Shown: positions 7,901-10,385 of the stretch, one piece after another | Layout of the letters: every line of letters begins with the position of its first letter | Position numbering within the stretch: position 1 is the stretch's first letter | NCBI GenBank assembly: GCA_023807065.1 | Contig: JAJJLU010001082.1 | Span: 1-10,385 of the forward strand | DNA length: 10,385 bases | Source: Isotricha intestinalis | Taxonomy: Eukaryota > Ciliophora > Litostomatea > Vestibuliferida > Isotrichidae | Reading direction: 5' to 3' | The notes under the pieces: generated by a model | What the model saw: the letters and a program-made list of their open reading frames with translations, nothing else | Databases searched by the model: none | What the model was told of the DNA's origin: nothing | Position numbers and translations under genes: made by a program

Positions 7901-8011
7901 ATTAAATGAAAAAGAATTTATATTTATATTATTTGATGTTAATGGTGTTTGAATAAAATTGTTGAAAAAAGTTTTTCTTAAATTTAAATTACTGATTTTT
8001 GGTAAAAACAT
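4961..8011 (-). CDS. Large hypothetical protein with charged Lys/Glu/Ser middle region
   Basis: The predicted protein has 1016 residues and I recognise no family. The N-terminus is Asn-rich. Residues 67-112 (beginning SGPKFPYKQPSKIKDTRLIK) are a compositionally ordinary segment that recurs in a second copy near the telomere. Residues about 115-420 are Asn/Lys-rich but contain stretches of mixed sequence, such as YKITLIPLINSVHPLSK and WDLYNKEQ, that look folded. Residues about 525-700 are extremely charged: an array of SEK tripeptides, then Lys-rich and Glu-rich runs and a basic patch (SPKKRKSQIKLKK), followed by NTWGLVGIKTYEKK. The last 130 residues or so are less biased and predicted helical, ending in RKGLIFRKVNDDFIF; this is the best candidate for a conserved domain. 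There is no signal peptide or membrane segment. The basic patches would suit a nuclear or cytoskeletal protein, but that is a guess. It converges with gene 3 across 82 bp; the stop is TAA. Confidence 0.85.
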   Translation of the reverse strand: MFLPKISNLNLRKTFFNNFIQTPLTSNNININSFSFNNNWNQKIISNFNNKPNIYKLYSEEKENNLSGPKFPYKQPSKIKDTRLIKTKFKTRNLKSDFINITTNDYYNSKFSTQIEKELDSLLLRKSNKLKNENENKKIKNQKFNLDYFEDFRNFIIKKNNKEEMRILSSKIIEKIENMNKLENINLKITNNYYFDKIINQIIRKVIYYSSKNEKIKNDKVINMLYEEINNLENETNKNMELHCKIKNFSTVILKKDYKITLIPLINSVHPLSKNELNKLNKSFYKTEMNEKKNILAQSLYNNTKINNKSINEKNEIESENNSKFNLNENNNIGIWDLYNKEQNKKSHRKSIKNFGIKINIDGKRHYNFFIKDEKGNLTKVNEIHSDKIYYDENGKIVENIQEKIFKIANNNDLNDDNYENSDNENVIENKKSENINYENYKKKNINSENDNESFFENKNNDLKIRNNNLKDYSNFSINKTKESLNENSLSNIQKNLNSDINHILGGNQLQDMNNPNYKKIFKERKGKKKKSEKSERSEKSEKSEKNEKSEKKEKKGKKEKSANKKDKSNSKEKKNKNKSKKKKLNLDEKIEIEEDNKEEKEEEEKEEEKEEKEERKIEEKKMKSPKKRKSQIKLKKIIKNKKIKEEENESLSSDSYIEELERKRLNLNKNSFSFEEEEEEEKKEEEIIKKKNTWGLVGIKTYEKKKENKILENKENNFINNNNYDNNININDKKKIIENNKNLNKEYNSYNFYEKENSKKKDLEENIIEGRNIEKQKTNFSNYSSTSLYSLDSNNSSLDNNENNTNKMINTSNYKILKNKNLLNEIDEINEKKKKFNTKKKRRRTLNFDYNNPKSKFYKKKKLETKIVEIPKTKIEKNIKKIEEADLNTQIKDLQIIEEIKFKMNKELSLEGKKLYQELLNNIQKLKETDVNSYVHSLESGFDIFKGEIYNIEKSREIQNRINLFIDDLNKDREGIKNRRKFYESKAVVKDYKVITELDYRKGLIFRKVNDDFIF
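6347..6418 (-). repeat. 9-bp in-frame SEK repeat in gene 4
   Basis: Eight 9-bp units on the minus strand encode SEK, SER, SEK, SEK, SEK, NEK, SEK and KEK. The units differ by single bases (AGT/AGC/AAT/AAA for the first codon, AAA/AGA for the third). It is a coding microsatellite of the kind that slippage produces, and it lies at the start of the Lys/Glu-rich middle of the protein. Confidence 0.85.
7677..7814 (-). repeat. Direct-repeat copy 1 (inside gene 4, codons 67-112)
   Basis: These 138 bases match 10031-10168 with 10 substitutions and no gaps (about 93 percent identity), in the same orientation. The similarity stops sharply after the Gly-Pro codons at the right edge and fades at the left edge. 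This copy is part of the intact gene 4 frame and is the presumed source of the subtelomeric copy. Confidence 0.92.
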
Positions 8012-8145
8012 TTATTTTATTAAAAATTAATTTAATATTTTTTTCTCAAATATTATTTCAGTTTTTTATTTTTTAATATTAAAAATGAAATAATGTATTT
8101 TTATTTTTATAGTTTTAAAAGATTTGTTTTTTTTAATCTAATATT

Positions 8146-8979
8146 TTAACAATAATGAGCAATTCTACTAAGTCCAAACCAACTTAAAATAGTTACACAC
8201 CAAGAGTGATCTGCGCCTGAATCATACGAATTTTGTAAATAAACTTCATTTTCAAATAATGAATTATATTCTAAAGTTCCCTCTAATTCATTTCTAATCA
8301 TTTGATTGAACATTTCTAAATCAAAAGAGTTTTCATTGTTTTGTTGTTGAGATGGAATATTATCTGTTAAACTCATAAGTCGAATCTTAAATGCTTCTTT
8401 GTCTGTCATTGGATCCAAATAATCCTTTAATAGATTATCTATACAATTAGCATTTTGTAAACAATGTCGAATAATTTTAATTCCTACTTCAAATAATTCT
8501 ATAGCTTTTTGAGAATCATCTGTTAAAACATCATTGATTTCATTGTATCCATATGGTTCCAAAAATTCGATTATTTTATTTTTGACCTGTGATAAGACTC
8601 CAATTTTTGTTTTTCTCAAAACATCTGTTTTGGTTACAAATAATATTTTTATATTTGCATAATTTGAGGATATATATTTTCCATTATAAACATGTTTAAA
8701 TTGTTCAATTCTCGAATTATAATTAAATTCTTTGATTGACAAAATCTTTCTAGTGAAAAGCATTTTTAAAGGAAAAAAAAACTGATACATCACATTACAT
8801 ACACTCATATTATTTATCTGAAGAAATGATTCATAAGGCATACAAATGTCATATATTGATTCTGAAAAAGCATTAATTTCTTTGTTTATTATATACTTCT
8901 TTGCGTATCCTAATTCATCCTCTGCTGTTTGAAATGATTCAATTGATAATAATATAAGAATCAAAAGATTGAATTTCAT
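8146..8979 (-). CDS. Small secreted six-cysteine protein, function unknown
   Basis: The predicted protein has 277 residues. It opens with MKFNLLILILLSIESFQTA, a typical signal peptide with a hydrophobic core at residues 5-13 and a plausible cleavage site near Ala19. The mature part has six cysteines (46, 61, 173, 179, 261, 277), consistent with three disulphides, and no further membrane segment. The C-terminus, DHSWCVTILSWFGLSRIAHYC, ends exactly on a cysteine. The neighbouring broken paralogue ends in NGDWCDFIFSLIYPPWTEYC, so a WC...YC ending is a family trait; the other cysteines except the first also align clearly. Codon and residue use are far less biased than in genes 1-4, suggesting a folded domain throughout. 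I recognise no family, and do not assign a role beyond secretion or the endomembrane system. The start is the only ATG that includes the signal peptide; the stop is TAA. Confidence 0.9.
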   Translation of the reverse strand: MKFNLLILILLSIESFQTAEDELGYAKKYIINKEINAFSESIYDICMPYESFLQINNMSVCNVMYQFFFPLKMLFTRKILSIKEFNYNSRIEQFKHVYNGKYISSNYANIKILFVTKTDVLRKTKIGVLSQVKNKIIEFLEPYGYNEINDVLTDDSQKAIELFEVGIKIIRHCLQNANCIDNLLKDYLDPMTDKEAFKIRLMSLTDNIPSQQQNNENSFDLEMFNQMIRNELEGTLEYNSLFENEVYLQNSYDSGADHSWCVTILSWFGLSRIAHYC

Positions 8980-9034
8980 TTTATTTTAGTTATTAATCAT
9001 TCAAATATCTGAATAAATTATTATAATTAAAATA
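8980..9034. promoter_or_regulatory. Palindromic shared upstream region of the gene 5 pair
   Basis: This 55-bp spacer separates the start codons of gene 5 and its broken paralogue. Its centre holds a 16-bp near-palindrome (ATTCAAATATCTGAAT, 8999-9014, seven of eight pairs matching) with its axis at 9006/9007. The similarity continues outward with small gaps: both arms have ACTAAAATA or ATTAAAATA just before the start codon. The two start codons lie 27 and 28 bases from the axis. It must contain the gene 5 promoter; whether it still drives the broken copy is unknown. Confidence 0.65.
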
Positions 9035-9866
9035 ATGAAAAATTTATTACTTTTATTGATATTATTTCAATTAAATAAATCAAATCAATTACCATATTAT
9101 AAATATGCAATTATGAATGAAGAAATAAATAATTTTAAAACCAATATATATGATCGCCCCCAAACCTCCCATTGCCCATCAATCAAAGTTCAATTATTGA
9201 AAATGAATGTTCAACATCATCAAAAAATCAAGATATAATTTGTAATACATTATATTGGAATTTTTTTCCTGTGAAATTTCCTTTCACTTCAATAATATTA
9301 AGTATTCCAGAAGAAAAGATAATACCTACTAACTTACTTTTTCAATATGATGAAAATAATTGTTTAATACCTCTAGCAATTAATGAAAAAATAATATAAA
9401 AAAACAGATTATTATAGATAACCAAATACATTGTTGAAACAAAAAATGAAAGAAAAAACAATTGAATATTTTAAAAAATATGGATATCCAAATGATGAAA
9501 ATGAAGTTTCACCAAAAACAGAAGAAGATATTAAAGCATTAAATTGATTTAAAAAATTATTAGATGTTAAACTTTTGTGTAGAATGGATGAAGAATGTAT
9601 TAAAAATGAATTACTATTTTTCTCGTAATATCGCTGCTAATAATAAAATAGAAACTCAAAAAATAATTATCAGAAATTTAAGAATAACAAATAATGTAAA
9701 TCCATATATTCAAGATATTGAATCCCAGTATCAAAGAGATTTAGATTTTTATCAATTAATTAATAATAGAAATATGAATTATGCTTTACCTGATTTGGAT
9801 AATAATGGTGATTGGTGTGATTTTATTTTTTCTTTAATCTATCCTCCTTGGACTGAATATTGCTAA
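9035..9866 (+). pseudogene. Broken paralogue of the six-cysteine secreted protein
   Basis: The 832-bp stretch is nearly the same length as gene 5 (834 bp) and aligns with it throughout, but only across several frames. It begins with a good signal peptide (MKNLLLLLILFQLNKSNQ) and a matching segment (MNEEINNFKTNIYD against INKEINAFSESIYD). A frameshift follows at about 9155-9177; the second frame matches gene 5 through NTLYWNFFPVKF. A second shift at about 9390-9401 returns to the first frame, which matches gene 5 through TIEYFKKYGY but carries TAA at 9419-9421 (Lys AAA in gene 5) and TGA at 9545-9547 (aligned with Leu). A third shift lies at about 9605-9626, and the last frame ends in DWC...WTEYC and TAA. 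The breaks do not look like introns. Five of the six gene 5 cysteines have clear counterparts. I see this as a decayed copy rather than a working gene. Confidence 0.92.
9155..9177. other. C-rich patch at the first frameshift, telomere-like
   Basis: Sixteen of these 23 bases are G or C, in a region otherwise overwhelmingly A+T. The sequence reads CGCCCCCAAACCTCCCATTG, then CCC. It resembles a degenerate run of CCCCAAT, in the orientation opposite to the terminal telomere. It sits exactly where the broken paralogue loses frame relative to gene 5, and the aligned interval is 38 bases longer than in gene 5. No similar patch exists in gene 5. Its origin is open: a repair scar, a decayed internal telomere seed, or chance. 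Confidence 0.5.
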
Positions 9867-10354
9867 AAATATTTTTAATAAAATATAATGAATTTAAAAA
9901 TTATTCAACATAAAAGAATTTTAAAAATAAATTTTTTTTATTTAAATTGTTTTTCATATAATTTTATAAACTGATCGAATAATGATTTCATTTCTTTATT
10001 TTTTTCATTCAAAACTATTTTTTCTAATATGAAAATTTACTTCTACAATAATCATTAGCATCAACATTTATAAAATCATATTTTAAATTTCTTGTTTTAC
10101 ATTTAGTTTTAATTAATCTTGTATCTTTAATTTTTGAAGGTTGTTTATATGGAAAGTTTGGACCTGATTGTTCCATTTGAAAATAGGGTACTCCTATTAT
10201 AATATTAATCAATAAATATTTCCCATATTTTTTATATTTTAAGTAAATTTGGAATGTATTTTAATTATGATAAATTAGGTAATAAATATTAAAAATTAAA
10301 ATAATATTTAAAAAATTATTTATTTAATTATTTTTATACTTTTGATTCCATTCT
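9867..10354. other. Subtelomeric non-coding region
   Basis: Between the broken paralogue and the telomere there is no intact gene. The region is A+T-rich and holds one recognisable element, the 138-bp partial copy of gene 4. The 160 bases before that copy and the 185 or so after it show no open frame of ordinary composition, no tRNA-like fold and no further repeat that I can see. The last bases before the telomere (ending TTGATTCCATTCT) show no obvious chromosome-breakage element that I can name. Confidence 0.7.
10031..10168 (-). pseudogene. Partial copy of gene 4 N-terminal segment (direct-repeat copy 2)
   Basis: This copy encodes GPNFPYKQPSKIKDTRLIK and onward, corresponding to residues 67-112 of gene 4, in an open minus-strand frame that spans 10024-10212. 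There are 10 substitutions in 138 bases and no gaps. All 10 change the amino acid, across 8 codons (for example Lys to Asn, Phe to Cys, Ser to Tyr, Asn to Arg). Flanking sequence is unrelated to gene 4, and the frame closes shortly after the homology ends, so it is at most a 62-residue peptide. I judge it a dead fragment left by duplication; a short expressed peptide cannot be excluded. Confidence 0.8.
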
Positions 10355-10385
10355 GGGGATTGGGGATTGGGGATTGGGGATTGGG
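10355..10385 (+). repeat. Telomere, (GGGGATT)n
   Basis: Four complete GGGGATT units and a final GGG run to the end of the sequence without error, equivalent to CCCCAAT on the complementary strand. The G-rich strand runs 5' to 3' toward the end, as at a right-hand chromosome terminus. The unit is 7 bp with four Gs, and is distinct from the TTGGGG of Tetrahymena and the TTTTGGGG of Oxytricha and Euplotes. I associate CCCCAAT with rumen litostome ciliates, from memory only. Confidence 0.95.

Noticed and set aside
8012..8145. Genes 4 and 5 as a co-transcribed unit, since both are on the minus strand
   Set aside because: A 134-bp A+T-rich spacer separates them, there is no evidence of polycistronic transcripts, and the proteins have unrelated properties.
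9155..9177. G-quadruplex on the minus strand of the C-rich patch
   Set aside because: Only three runs of three or more Gs are present, which is not enough for a standard three-tetrad quadruplex.
9419..9547. In-frame TAA and TGA in the gene 5 paralogue as reassigned codons
   Set aside because: They align with Lys AAA and a Leu codon in the intact copy, TAA is the stop of every intact gene here, and the same copy has three frameshifts.
9625..9651. A 27-bp GT...AG stretch near the third frameshift as a mini-intron
   Set aside because: Its length is a multiple of three, so removing it does not shift into the final frame that matches gene 5. The other two breaks lack GT...AG boundaries.

Overview
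The window looks like the end of a macronuclear chromosome from a ciliate. The last 31 bases are a clean tandem array of GGGGATT (CCCCAAT on the other strand), a telomere capping the right end. From memory, unchecked, I associate CCCCAAT telomeres with rumen litostome ciliates (Entodinium and relatives). Other signs agree: extreme A+T richness, intronless genes packed on both strands with spacers of roughly 55-200 bp, asparagine/lysine/glutamate-rich proteins with purine-rich coding strands, and a protein with an RIIa dimerisation/docking domain of the kind found in cilia. All five intact genes end in TAA with no in-frame TAG or TGA. Gln is read from CAA/CAG and Trp from TGG, so the genes can be read with the standard code. 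The left end has no telomere, so the contig is incomplete or chimeric there.

Layout from left to right. Bases 1-332 hold no gene; the first 65 are a perfect inverted copy of part of gene 1. Gene 1 (333-1232, +) has an aromatic/Gly/Asp-rich N-terminal domain and a Lys/Glu tail. Gene 2 (1377-2558, -) has two four-cysteine zinc-binding sites and a possible PP1-docking N-terminus. Gene 3 (2758-4878, +) has an RIIa domain followed by two long internal repeat arrays. Gene 4 (4961-8011, -) encodes a 1016-residue protein of unknown function with a highly charged middle and a less biased C-terminal domain.

The last 2.3 kb is a subtelomeric region of duplication and decay. Gene 5 (8146-8979, -) encodes a small secreted protein with six cysteines. 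Head to head with it, 55 bp away, lies a broken paralogue (9035-9866, +) with at least three frameshifts and two stop codons. The symmetry axis of the pair falls at about 9006/9007, inside a 16-bp near-palindrome in the shared upstream region, so the pair looks like a fold-back duplication. The first frameshift of the broken copy coincides with a short C-rich patch resembling degenerate telomere sequence. Beyond it, 138 bp of the gene 4 N-terminus recurs at 10031-10168 in the same orientation as gene 4, so this segment brackets the gene pair as a direct repeat.

I see no operon, mobile-element gene, RNA gene or CRISPR array. Genes 1-4 do not form a pathway I can name. The most unusual feature is the telomere-proximal palindromic duplication with its decayed arm.
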